Of a stretch of 64,000 nucleotides of DNA, positions 34,855 through 42,906 are shown piece after piece; the first letter of the stretch is position 1, and the number at the start of each line of letters is the position of its first letter. The notes below the pieces were generated by a model, which worked only from the letters and a program-made list of their open reading frames with translations, searched no databases and had not been told where the DNA came from. Source of the DNA: WHSW01 sp963777775 (GTDB lineage Bacteria; Actinomycetota; Thermoleophilia; Solirubrobacterales; 70-9); NCBI GenBank assembly GCA_963777775.1, contig CAVZRL010000009.1, forward strand, positions 1,116,001-1,180,000, given 5' to 3'. The translations under genes were made by a program, and so were the position numbers.

Positions 34855-35685
34855 TCAGAACGCGAGCGGTTCGCCCGCCAGGGTGCACGGAGGAGTCACC
34901 TCGACGGCTTGGCCTTCCTCCTCGTCCGCGATCGTCTCGAGCGTGTGCTCCATCTCGTTCGGCGTAATGCCTCCGCTCTCTTCCGCGAAGGGATGATCGA
35001 GGAACCAGACCAGGAGCAGCACGGAGGCGACCATCGCAGCCACGGACCCGACGACCGCGGCTTGGACGAGGAAGCTCCCACGACGGCTGGAGCCCAGGAT
35101 CACCCAGCCGATCGTCAGCACGGCCCCCAGCATCAGGACGAACCACAGGGGCGTCGGCACGACGCGGACGGCCTCAGCCAGCCGGGTGCGGCGACCCTCG
35201 ATTCGCCTGTCCTGTTCGGTGAGTAGCTGCCGGAACGAGGCCCGCTGGACGAATGAGTTGACCTGCGTCCTCAGCGCCTCCTGTCGGAAGCGGGTACCCC
35301 AGTCGTTGACGACGGGGCTCGCCTCCTGCTCCTGCATCGCGGGCCAGGCGTAATTGATCACCGCGCGGCCGTAGCAGACCAGCAAGCCCTCGAGGCGCTC
35401 GAGCTGGTCCGGTGCGAACGCCTCCACCGTGCGGGACATCTGCAGGACGGCTTCAGCCTCGGTCTCCGCGCCCGACTTCGCGTCGTTGTAGCTGGTGTAC
35501 GCCTGGATGACCACAAAGGCGAGCAGGACGGCGTAAGCGGTGCTGAGGAACTCGAACGCCTCATCGTGCGCTCGAACCTCTCGCGCGAAGCGCTCGTTCC
35601 ACGGGCTCTGCCGCGCCACCCACAGCAACCCGACCGACACGGCGGCCACGCCGAGCACGCCGGCCCCCATCCCGAACAGGCTCAT
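34855..35685 (-). CDS. membrane protein of the DUF4239 family
   Basis: A 276-residue protein from ATG 35685 (MSLFGMGAGVLG) with an SD-like AGGCCAAGGA upstream. Membrane segments lie at about 4-23, 47-62, 176-195 and 205-225, with a soluble loop in between. The pattern EFLSTAYAVLLAFVV...YNDAKSGAETEAEAVLQM is characteristic of DUF4239. Function unknown. A good -35 (TTGACA) sits in an inverted repeat 99 bp upstream. Confidence 0.78.
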   Translation of the reverse strand: MSLFGMGAGVLGVAAVSVGLLWVARQSPWNERFAREVRAHDEAFEFLSTAYAVLLAFVVIQAYTSYNDAKSGAETEAEAVLQMSRTVEAFAPDQLERLEGLLVCYGRAVINYAWPAMQEQEASPVVNDWGTRFRQEALRTQVNSFVQRASFRQLLTEQDRRIEGRRTRLAEAVRVVPTPLWFVLMLGAVLTIGWVILGSSRRGSFLVQAAVVGSVAAMVASVLLLVWFLDHPFAEESGGITPNEMEHTLETIADEEEGQAVEVTPPCTLAGEPLAF

Positions 35686-35760
35686 TCCTTGGCCTCCCGC
35701 GAAGACTCGCGCGCCGCGGTGCAACCGGTGCGGGCAGAGCACAACGCGAGCACGACACGA

Positions 35761-35798
35761 ACGCTCTCGCCTCCGCCACCTGTTGTCAAGGTGGGAGG
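35761..35798 (-). promoter_or_regulatory. promoter with inverted repeat upstream of the DUF4239 gene
   Basis: On the minus strand TTGACA (35789-35784), 17 nt, GAGCGT (35766-35761). The -35 sits in the loop of CCACCT/AGGTGG arms extended by CCTC/GAGG, so the element could be an operator or the terminator hairpin of the upstream acyl-CoA dehydrogenase gene. Confidence 0.4.
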
Positions 35799-35806
35799 TG
35801 GGTGAT

Positions 35807-36973
35807 CTAGGCGCTCGAGAGCGTCCGCGCGATCACCAGCCGCTGGATCTCGTTCGTGCCCTCGTAGATCTGGGTGATCTTGGCGTCGCGCATCATCCGC
35901 TCGACCGGGTACTCGCTCACGTACCCGTAGCCGCCGAGCACCTGGACCGCCTCGGTCGTCACCCACATCGCGGTGTCGGAGGCGATCAGCTTCGCCATCG
36001 CCGAGTACTTGCCCATCTCGGCGTCGCCGGCATCGACCTTCGAGCAGGCGCTGTAGAGCAGCTCGCGGGCGGCGGCGGTGCGCGACTCCATGTCGGCGAG
36101 CTTGAACTGGATCCCCTGGAAGGCGGCGATCGGCTTGCCGAACTGGCGCCGCTCCTGCGCGTAGGCAGCGGCGTAGTCGGTCGCGCCCTGGGCGATCCCG
36201 ACCGCCTGCGCGGCGACGCCGAGCCGGGAGCGGTCGAGGGTCGCCATCGCGACCTTGAACCCCTCGTTGACCTCGCCGATCAGGTTCTTGGCCGGCACCC
36301 TGACCCCGTTGAAGATCGGCTGGCCGGTGGGCGAGCCGCGGATCCCCATCTTGTGCTCGAGCTTTCCGACCTCGAACCCGGGCCGGTCGGCCTCGACCAC
36401 GAAGGCCGAGATCCCGGCCGAGTGGCCGGCGTCGGGATCGGTGACCGCGAAGCAGATGTAGAAGTCGGCGACGCCGAGGTTCGTGATCCAGTTCTTGGTC
36501 CCCTCGATCACCCACTCGTCGCCGTCGCGGACCGCCTTGGTCCGCATCCCGCCCGGGTCTGAGCCCGCGTCGGGCTCGGAGAGCGCGAACGCCGGGCTCC
36601 ATTCGCCCGAGGCGCAGCGGGGTAGGAACCCCTGCTTCAGCGCCTCGGAGCCGAAGAGCTTGATCGGCAGCGTCCCGAGCTCCTGGATCATCAGGATCAG
36701 GGCCGATGAGGCGCACCCCTTGGCCACCTCCTCGACCGCGATGTTGAGCATCAGCGTCCCGGTCCCGGTCCCCCCGTGCTCCGTCTCGAACGGCAGTCCC
36801 ATCAGGTCGTGGCTGGCGAACAGCTCGCGGATGTCGCGCGGGTACTGCGCGCTCTCGTCGATCTCGGCCGCTCGCGGCGCGACGCGCTCGGCCACCATCT
36901 TGCGGATCGTCTCGCGGAAGTCATCGAACTCCGGCGGGATCGCGTAGAGAGGGGCGTCGGCGGCGGTGGTCAT
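35807..36973 (-). CDS. acyl-CoA dehydrogenase (short/medium-chain type)
   Basis: FAD enzyme catalysing alpha,beta-dehydrogenation of acyl-CoAs. The 388 residues show AFALSEPDAGSDPGG (FAD contact), KNWITN, and the C-terminal IYEGTNEIQR with the catalytic glutamate of the SCAD/MCAD class. A TAGCCT -10 is 9 nt before the ATG. No electron-transfer flavoprotein genes nearby. Confidence 0.93.
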   Translation of the reverse strand: MTTAADAPLYAIPPEFDDFRETIRKMVAERVAPRAAEIDESAQYPRDIRELFASHDLMGLPFETEHGGTGTGTLMLNIAVEEVAKGCASSALILMIQELGTLPIKLFGSEALKQGFLPRCASGEWSPAFALSEPDAGSDPGGMRTKAVRDGDEWVIEGTKNWITNLGVADFYICFAVTDPDAGHSAGISAFVVEADRPGFEVGKLEHKMGIRGSPTGQPIFNGVRVPAKNLIGEVNEGFKVAMATLDRSRLGVAAQAVGIAQGATDYAAAYAQERRQFGKPIAAFQGIQFKLADMESRTAAARELLYSACSKVDAGDAEMGKYSAMAKLIASDTAMWVTTEAVQVLGGYGYVSEYPVERMMRDAKITQIYEGTNEIQRLVIARTLSSA

Positions 36974-36982
36974 CCCGGCGCC

Positions 36983-36988
36983 AGGCTA
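36983..36988 (-). promoter_or_regulatory. -10 hexamer of the acyl-CoA dehydrogenase gene
   Basis: TAGCCT, 9 nt before ATG 36973. Confidence 0.45.
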
Positions 36989-37034
36989 GCGGCACCGTGC
37001 GGGTGAGCGTCAGCGCACGGGATCCGGCCGGCGA

Positions 37035-38582
37035 CTAGCGCTTGACAGTGATCGAGAGCTTCTGCCGGTCGGAGCCGCCGCCGGCCGCGGTTCCCGTGAC
37101 GGTCACCTTCGCCTTCGCTTTCCAGCCGTCCTCGAGCAGCCCCTGCGCCTGCTTGAGCTTCGGCTTCGACAGCTTCAGCCGCAGCTTCTCCGAACCGTTC
37201 GCGGCGGCCTCCCCGGTGGCGCCCTTGAGCTTGAAGGTCTTCTTCTTCGCCTTCTTGTTACCGGAGGGACCGGTGGCGACGACCTTGCCCTTGGCCTCGA
37301 GGTCGCACGCCTGCCCGCCGCAGCTGCCGGTGACCGCGAGCTTGTGCAGCTTCTGCTTGCGCTTCGCCTTCGCCGACAGCTCCGCCCCGGCGATCGAGAC
37401 GACCGCCGTGTCGGACGCGCCGAAGATGTCGGTTGCCCGCACCGAGAACGAGTCGCTTCCCCCGGAGCCGGCGTTCGGCGTATAGGTCAGTGCCGGTGCT
37501 GTGCCGCTGAGCGTGCCGTTGTCGGGCAGGCGCTCGACGGCGTAGGTGAGCGCGTCCCCGTCGGGATCGGTCGCGGTGACGTCGATCGCGATCGGCTCGC
37601 CCGCCGTCGAGGCTGCCGGATTGGGCGCGACCGGGGCACCGTTTCGGAACTGGCCCGTCAGGTCGTGCACGCGGTCGACCTGACCGGACGTGAACTCGTC
37701 CATGCAGGCGTCGTCGCTGTAGTCCATGAAGTTCTCGACCGGGTCGTCGCCCGGCTGCGCGCAGGTGTCCGGGGCGGCCGGCGGGTTGCAGGGGCCGAAG
37801 TACGGCGCCGCCTCGAACGGCGTGTCGGCAACCAGGTCGCCCGGAGGCGTACAGCCGCCCTCGAAGGTGTGGAAGAGCCCGAGCCAGTGGCCGGCCTCGT
37901 GGGGGGCGGTGTCGCCGAGGTTGTACGGAGCGGCAGAGCCGCCCGGCAGCGACTCGTTGAGCATGACCACGCCGTCCATCTCCGGGTTGCCGGCGTACTG
38001 GTAGGGGAACGTCGCCCAGCCGAGCAGAGTGCTGAGGTCGAGGATGTACAGGTTGAGCGCCCGCGCACCGCCCTCGCGGAGGGCGGTCTTCATCTGGACC
38101 TCCCCGGGGTCGCCGTACTCCATCGGCGTCCAGGCCGCGTTAATCGTCACGTCGGTGTTGATCAGGTCGAAGACGACGCCCGCGCCGGCACCCCCGACCG
38201 CGCCCCCGTCGAATGAGTCGTTGAGGATCTCCATCTGGTCGGTGATCCGCTCCGCGGGGACTTCGCCGACGGTGGCGTTCTCCTGGATCACGTGGATGTA
38301 GACAGGGATTCGGATCGGGCCGGTCGCCCGGGCGCGGCGCCTGGCCGGACGCTCCTCACGCGCGAGCGCGCGCTCGTAGGCGGCCTGGACGTTCGGCTCG
38401 GCGATCCCGGCGGCGGCCGCCTCCTCGGAGACCCTGGCGCCGGACAACGGGGAGCTGCCGAGCGCGAACGGATCACACTCGAAGTCCGCGGGCGTCGCTG
38501 CGCGGCTCGCGGCCGCCGGGGCCAGCGCGCTGACCACGGCCGCGCCGGTGAGAACCGCGAGTGCCGATTCCCTGCCCCCCAC
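37035..38582 (-). CDS. secreted M43-type zinc metalloprotease
   Basis: A pappalysin/cytophagalysin-like protease. After a signal peptide (GRESALAVLTGAAVVSALAP) comes a propeptide-like region, then the catalytic domain with HEAGHWLGLFH (HExxHxxGxxH) and the Met-turn ENFMDYSDD. Then follow a cadherin/Ig-like domain (DPDGDALTYAVERLPDNGTL, SVRATDIFGASDTAVVSI) and a Lys-rich C-terminal repeat region. I place the start at GTG 38582 (515 aa) because TACGGT lies 6 nt before it; an in-frame GTG at 38597 would lie upstream of that -10. Confidence 0.88.
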   Translation of the reverse strand: MGGRESALAVLTGAAVVSALAPAAASRAATPADFECDPFALGSSPLSGARVSEEAAAAGIAEPNVQAAYERALAREERPARRRARATGPIRIPVYIHVIQENATVGEVPAERITDQMEILNDSFDGGAVGGAGAGVVFDLINTDVTINAAWTPMEYGDPGEVQMKTALREGGARALNLYILDLSTLLGWATFPYQYAGNPEMDGVVMLNESLPGGSAAPYNLGDTAPHEAGHWLGLFHTFEGGCTPPGDLVADTPFEAAPYFGPCNPPAAPDTCAQPGDDPVENFMDYSDDACMDEFTSGQVDRVHDLTGQFRNGAPVAPNPAASTAGEPIAIDVTATDPDGDALTYAVERLPDNGTLSGTAPALTYTPNAGSGGSDSFSVRATDIFGASDTAVVSIAGAELSAKAKRKQKLHKLAVTGSCGGQACDLEAKGKVVATGPSGNKKAKKKTFKLKGATGEAAANGSEKLRLKLSKPKLKQAQGLLEDGWKAKAKVTVTGTAAGGGSDRQKLSITVKR

Positions 38583-38588
38583 GCCGCG

Positions 38589-38594
38589 ACCGTA
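38589..38594 (-). promoter_or_regulatory. -10 hexamer, leaderless promoter of the M43 protease
   Basis: TACGGT, 6 nt before GTG 38582, so the mRNA would start exactly at the start codon. Confidence 0.45.
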
Positions 38595-38617
38595 CACCGG
38601 CGAGGGGCGCTGTCAAG

Positions 38618-39799
38618 TCAGAGCCCGAGCTGCTTGCCGAGGATCTCCTTCATCACCTCGTCGGTCCCGCCCCCGATCGGGCCGAGCCGGGCGTCGCGCA
38701 GCGCGCGCTCGACCCCGTACTCGCGCATGTAGCCGTAGCCGCCGTGGATCTGCACGACCTCGTCGGCGACCTCGACGCAGGCGCGCTGGGTGAACAGCTT
38801 CGCCTTCGTCACCTCGGCGATCGCGTCGTCGCCGGCGACGAAACGGCGCAGCGCGTGGTAGGTGAGCGCCCGCCCGACCTCGGCCTTGACCCCGATCTCG
38901 GCGATCCGGTGGCGGATCGCCTGAAACGAGCCGATCGGGCGCCCGAACGCCTCGCGGTCGCCGGCGTATTCGATCGCGGTCGCGAGCACGCGCCGCATCG
39001 CCCCGACCGCGCCGAGCGCCATCAGCAGCCGCTCCCAGGCGAAGTTCTCCATGATCAGATGAAAGCCGCGGTTCTCCTCGCCGAGCAGGTTGGCCTCCGG
39101 GACCTCGACCTCGGTGAACGAGAGCTCGGCGGTGTCGGAGGAGTGCCAGCCGAGCTTCTCGAGCTTCGCCGCGACCTCATAGCCGGGCATCTCGCGCTCG
39201 AGGATCAGGAACGAGAGCCCCTGGTGTCCGCCCTCGGGCCTGGTCTTGACCGCGCAGACGAGGAAGTCGGCGCGCACGCCGTTGGTGATGAACGTCTTCG
39301 ACCCGTTGACGACCCAGCCGCCGGCCACCTTGCGCGCCTCGGTCCGGATCCCGGCCACGTCCGAGCCGGCGCCGGGCTCGGTGATCCCGAGCGCCGCGAT
39401 CCGCTCTCCCGCGATCGCGGGACGCAGGAAGCGCTGGTGCTGGTCGGCGGTCCCGAACCGGTACACCGGCGGGGTCGCGATCCCGGTGTGGGCGCCGAGC
39501 CCGGCCCCGACCCCTCCCGAGGCCCCGGACGCGGCCAGCTCCTCGGCCCAGACCGCGTCGTGGACATGGTCGCCGCCCTGGCCGCCGAGCTCGACCGGGT
39601 ACTTGAGGCCGAGGAAGCCGAGCTCGGCGGCCCGGGTGTAGAGCTCGCGCGGGAACTCGCGCGCCGCCTCCCACTCGTCGACGTGGGGGACGATCTCGGT
39701 TCGCACCCAGCGGGCGATCGTCTCTCGCAGTTGCTCGTGCTCGTCGGTGAACGGCGGCAGCAGCGAGCGCTCGCCGCTGTCCTTGACGATCGAGTCCAT
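38618..39799 (-). CDS. acyl-CoA dehydrogenase (long-chain/isovaleryl type)
   Basis: A 393-residue FAD enzyme with ITEPGAGSDVAGIRT and IHGGYGYMREYGVERALRD. The usual C-terminal catalytic glutamate is Gly here (IGGGTDEV); instead NFAWERLLMA carries a glutamate at the LCAD/IVD-type position. Similar to the enzyme at 41641. TAGGTT lies 9 nt before ATG 39799. Confidence 0.92.
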   Translation of the reverse strand: MDSIVKDSGERSLLPPFTDEHEQLRETIARWVRTEIVPHVDEWEAAREFPRELYTRAAELGFLGLKYPVELGGQGGDHVHDAVWAEELAASGASGGVGAGLGAHTGIATPPVYRFGTADQHQRFLRPAIAGERIAALGITEPGAGSDVAGIRTEARKVAGGWVVNGSKTFITNGVRADFLVCAVKTRPEGGHQGLSFLILEREMPGYEVAAKLEKLGWHSSDTAELSFTEVEVPEANLLGEENRGFHLIMENFAWERLLMALGAVGAMRRVLATAIEYAGDREAFGRPIGSFQAIRHRIAEIGVKAEVGRALTYHALRRFVAGDDAIAEVTKAKLFTQRACVEVADEVVQIHGGYGYMREYGVERALRDARLGPIGGGTDEVMKEILGKQLGL

Positions 39800-39808
39800 C
39801 GTTGCGGG

Positions 39809-39814
39809 AACCTA
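39809..39814 (-). promoter_or_regulatory. -10 hexamer of the long-chain-type acyl-CoA dehydrogenase gene
   Basis: TAGGTT, 9 nt before ATG 39799; it includes the stop codon of the upstream NTF2-like gene. Confidence 0.4.
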
Positions 39815-40318
39815 GCCGTGCTCGGGCGCCCGCAACTCGGCGAGCGTCGTATAGCCGCGGGCGGCGAAGTCGAAGCCGAGCAGGTCGCCGGTCGGGTTGC
39901 GCTGGTCGCCGTGGTGATAGGCGCGGACCTCGGCGATCTTCCCGGAGCGAAGCCGAAACCACTCGGTGCCGCGGTTGAGCCGGCGCTCGCCGGACTTCGG
40001 GTCGCGCCAGGTCATCGTCCACTCGATCACCGCCTCGTCGCCGTCGGCGATTCCGTGCTCGAGCCACCACTGGCCCTCGAGGTTGTCGATCGCCCAGCGG
40101 GCGTTCTCGGCGATCTCCCTCCCGTGATGCGGCCCGAGCCGGGTGTAGTAGTGAGTCGCGTCGTCGCTGAAGTGGGAGGCGATCAGCTCGACGTCGCCGC
40201 CGTTGAGCGCCTCGTAGTAGCTGCGAATGTGGGCCAGGGTCTCGATCCGGGTACCTCGCGTTCGACGATATCTTGAGCGCGGGCGTGCGCCCGCGCCACG
40301 ACAAGGAGGACAAAGCAT
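39812..40318 (-). CDS. SnoaL/NTF2-like protein with unclear start
   Basis: The conserved part begins at about 40243 (IETLAHIRSYYEALNGGDVELIASHFSDD) and ends with ELRAPEHG: about 145 residues of a cone-barrel (limonene-epoxide-hydrolase/ketosteroid-isomerase type) fold. There is no ATG, GTG or TTG in frame near the expected N-terminus. The first upstream ATG (40318) would add a Cys/Arg-rich 25-residue leader that looks non-native. The 5' end borders a decayed YCII gene, so this start may have been damaged or uses a rare codon. Confidence 0.6.
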   Translation of the reverse strand: MLCPPCRGAGARPRSRYRRTRGTRIETLAHIRSYYEALNGGDVELIASHFSDDATHYYTRLGPHHGREIAENARWAIDNLEGQWWLEHGIADGDEAVIEWTMTWRDPKSGERRLNRGTEWFRLRSGKIAEVRAYHHGDQRNPTGDLLGFDFAARGYTTLAELRAPEHG

Positions 40319-40373
40319 GAAGTACGTGCCCGTGTTGATCGGACCCGAGGGCGGCTGGGAGGCGCGCTCGTAG
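40317..40373 (+). pseudogene. remnant of a YCII-family gene (18 codons)
   Basis: A perfect SD (AAGGAGG) and ATG open MKYVPVLIGPEGGWEARS followed by TAG. The N-terminus matches the start of YCII/DGPF-domain proteins (MKYxxLIxxxExxWE), which normally span about 120 residues and precede a DUF6596-type sigma factor exactly as here. About 100 codons appear deleted. Confidence 0.65.
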
Positions 40374-40435
40374 AGACCGCCGCCGGGGTCGTCGACCGCA
40401 CCTTCCGGCACGAGTCCGGGCGTGCGATCGCGAGC

Positions 40436-41653
40436 TTGATCCGCGTGCTCGGCGACTTCGACGCCGCCGAGGAGGCGGTCCAGGAGGCGTTCGTGGTCGC
40501 GCTCGAGCGCTGGCCCGCGGACGGGCTGCCGGCCAACCCGGGCGCCTGGATCACCCGGGTGGCGCGCAACAAGGCGATCGACCGGCTGCGCCGCGAGCGA
40601 ACCTTGACCGAGAAGCGAGCACAGCTCGAGCGGCTGGAGGAACTGCGGGTGGACGAGGAGCGAGCGGCGGGCGACCCGGCTTCCGGGCGCCCGCAGGCCG
40701 AGGGCGACGAGCCCGCTGGCGACGACCGCCTGCGGCTGATCTTCACCTGCTGCCATCCGGCGCTCGCACCGGAGGCGCAGGTAGCGCTCACCCTGCGCAC
40801 CCTCGGGGGCCTGACGACGGCCGAGATCGCGCGCGCGTTCCTGGTCAGCGAGCCGACGATGGCGCAGCGGCTGGTGCGCGCGAAACGGAAGATCCGCGCC
40901 GCCGGGATCCGCTACGAGGTCCCGCCGCTCGAGCGGCTGCCCGAACGGCTCGCGAGCGTGCTCACGACCCTGTACCTGATCTTCAACGAGGGCTACCTGG
41001 CCTCCTCGTCCGGCTCGCTGCTGCGCGCCGACCTTTGCAGCGAGGCGATCCGGCTCGCGGCCGTGCTCTCGGCGCTGGCGCCCGCCGAGCCCGAGGTGGA
41101 CGGCCTCCTGGGCTTGATGCTCCTGCACGACTCGCGCCGCGCTGGCCGGGTCGACGAAGCGGGGGAGCTGGTCCGGCTCGCCGACCAGGACCGCTCGCTC
41201 TGGGACAGGGCCGAGATCGAGGTCGGACTCGAGCACGCCGAGCGGGCGGGAGAACTCGGTCGGTACGGGGTGCAGGCCGCGATCGCCGCCGAGCACTCGC
41301 GGGCGCCGACCTTCGAGGTCACCGACTGGTCGCGGATCAGCGCCCTCTACGACCGTCTCGCCGAGCTCGACCCCTCACCCGTGGTGCTGCTCAACCGCGC
41401 GGTCGCGATCGCCTTCGCCCGGGGTCCGGAGCTCGGGCTCGCCGAGCTCGACACGGTCGCGGGCCTCGACCGCTACCACCTGTTCTGGTCCGCGCGGGCC
41501 GATCTGCTGCGGCGCGCGGGACGTGCCGAGGAGGCCGCCGTCGCCTACGGGCGGGCGCTGGAGCTGGTCGAGAACCCGGTCGAGCGCTCGTTCCTGGAGC
41601 GCCGGCGGGGCGAGGTCGGGGACCCCGGACCCGCGGGCGATCAGAGCCCGTAG
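40436..41653 (+). CDS. SigJ/DUF6596-type sigma factor, 5' end damaged
   Basis: Sigma-70-like protein with region 2 (FDAAEEAVQEAFVVALERWP...ITRVARNKAIDRLRRE), region 4 (LTTAEIARAFLVSEPTMAQRLVRAKRKIR) and the large C-terminal TPR-like domain (LVRLADQDRSLWDR, AIAAEHSRAP). Such factors normally follow a YCII gene. Conserved sequence in this frame begins near 40376 (ETAAGVVDRTFRHESGRAIASL), but no ATG/GTG/TTG precedes it. The coordinate given is a TTG inside region 2. A deletion that fused the YCII stub (other frame) to this gene explains the missing start; expression is doubtful. Confidence 0.75.
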   Translation: MIRVLGDFDAAEEAVQEAFVVALERWPADGLPANPGAWITRVARNKAIDRLRRERTLTEKRAQLERLEELRVDEERAAGDPASGRPQAEGDEPAGDDRLRLIFTCCHPALAPEAQVALTLRTLGGLTTAEIARAFLVSEPTMAQRLVRAKRKIRAAGIRYEVPPLERLPERLASVLTTLYLIFNEGYLASSSGSLLRADLCSEAIRLAAVLSALAPAEPEVDGLLGLMLLHDSRRAGRVDEAGELVRLADQDRSLWDRAEIEVGLEHAERAGELGRYGVQAAIAAEHSRAPTFEVTDWSRISALYDRLAELDPSPVVLLNRAVAIAFARGPELGLAELDTVAGLDRYHLFWSARADLLRRAGRAEEAAVAYGRALELVENPVERSFLERRRGEVGDPGPAGDQSP

Positions 41654-42849
41654 GAGCGCCCGATCACCTCGAGCATGATCTCGTCGGTGCCGGCGCCGAT
41701 CCGATTCAGGCGCTGGTCGCGGTAGGCGCGCTCGATCTCGTACTCCTTCATGTAGCCGTAGCCGCCGTGGATCTGCACGCACTCGTCGGCGACCTCGTGA
41801 CAGACGCGGGTCGCGAACAGCTTCGCCATCGTGATCTCGCGGACCGGGTACTCGCCGTTCGCGAACCGCCAGGCGGTCGCGTGGACCATCTGCTTCGCGG
41901 CCTCGATCTTGGTCGCCATCTCGGCGAACTTGTGCCGGTTGACCTGGAACTTGCCGATCGGGCGCCCGAACGCCTGCCGTTCCTGCGCGTACTCGAGCGT
42001 CTTCTCGAACATCCGCTCCGAGGAGGCGTAGCAGCCCGAGGCGGCGACCAGGCGCTCTCCCTGAAGCTCCCAGGAGATGTGGTAGAAGCCCTTGCCGACC
42101 TCTCCGAGAACCGCGTCGACCGGGACCCGCATGTCCTCGAACGCGAGCTCGCCGGTATCGGAGGCGTGCATGCCCATCTTCTCGAGCTTGCGCGAGACCG
42201 AGAACCCGGGTACCGCGTTGCCCTCCGCGTCGCGCAGGTCGACGACGAACAGGGTCATACCGTCATGGCGGGCCTCGGGGTCGGTCTTCGTCACCAGGAC
42301 GCAGAAGTCGGCCCGGGCGCCATTGGTGATGAACGTCTTCGCGCCGTTGATCACGTACTCGTCGCCGTCGCGGATCGCGCTCGTGCGAATCCCGGCCACG
42401 TCGGATCCCGCCCCCGGCTCGGTGATCGCCAGACAGCCGATCCGCTCGCCCTTGATCCCCGGGACCAGGTAGCGCTGCTTCTGGTCCTCGGTGCCGAGCA
42501 GGTGCACCGGGGGCAGCACCATGTCGGTCTGGACCGCGAATCCCATGTTGGTCCCGCCGGAGCCCGAATGGCTCATCGCCTCGGCCCGGACCAGCGAGTA
42601 GAAGTAGTCGCCGCCCTGGCCGCCGTACTGCTCGGGAAAGCAGAGGCCGAGGTAGCCGAGCTCGCCGGCGCGGCGCATCGCCTCGTCGGGCCACAGCGTC
42701 TCCTCCCACTCGTTGCGGTGCGGACGGAGCTCGTTCTTGACCCACGCGGTCATCGACTCGCGCAGGTCGAGATGCTCGTCGTTGAAGATGAAGTGCTTGC
42801 GGGTCGCGTCGTGCTCGGGCTTGATCACCGGTGACGTCGCTGTAGCCAC
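41641..42849 (-). CDS. acyl-CoA dehydrogenase of the divergent catabolic cluster
   Basis: A 402-residue FAD enzyme (GTG 42849, MATATSPVIKPEH, SD GAGGAG). ITEPGAGSDVAGIRTSAI contacts FAD. GERLVAAS carries a glutamate at the IVD/LCAD position, while the C-terminal site reads IGAGTDEI. It is divergent from the crotonase gene across an operator-like inverted repeat. Its stop overlaps the sigma-factor end by 13 nt. Substrate probably a branched or medium-chain acyl-CoA. Confidence 0.93.
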   Translation of the reverse strand: MATATSPVIKPEHDATRKHFIFNDEHLDLRESMTAWVKNELRPHRNEWEETLWPDEAMRRAGELGYLGLCFPEQYGGQGGDYFYSLVRAEAMSHSGSGGTNMGFAVQTDMVLPPVHLLGTEDQKQRYLVPGIKGERIGCLAITEPGAGSDVAGIRTSAIRDGDEYVINGAKTFITNGARADFCVLVTKTDPEARHDGMTLFVVDLRDAEGNAVPGFSVSRKLEKMGMHASDTGELAFEDMRVPVDAVLGEVGKGFYHISWELQGERLVAASGCYASSERMFEKTLEYAQERQAFGRPIGKFQVNRHKFAEMATKIEAAKQMVHATAWRFANGEYPVREITMAKLFATRVCHEVADECVQIHGGYGYMKEYEIERAYRDQRLNRIGAGTDEIMLEVIGRSYGL

Positions 42850-42876
42850 TGTGGGACTCCTCGGTCGGGACCTGGG

Positions 42877-42906
42877 AGTAGAAAGTGTATAGTAATACTT
42901 TCTACT
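42877..42906. promoter_or_regulatory. AT-rich operator over divergent promoters
   Basis: AGTAGAAAGT, 10 nt, ACTTTCTACT: perfect 10-bp arms in a strongly AT-rich island. The spacer carries TATAGT and TAATAC (+ strand) and TACTAT (- strand) -10 candidates. The crotonase GTG begins on the next base (42907), so its mRNA should be leaderless and start inside the repeat. The MerR protein at 47366 is the natural candidate ligand-responsive regulator. Confidence 0.75.
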
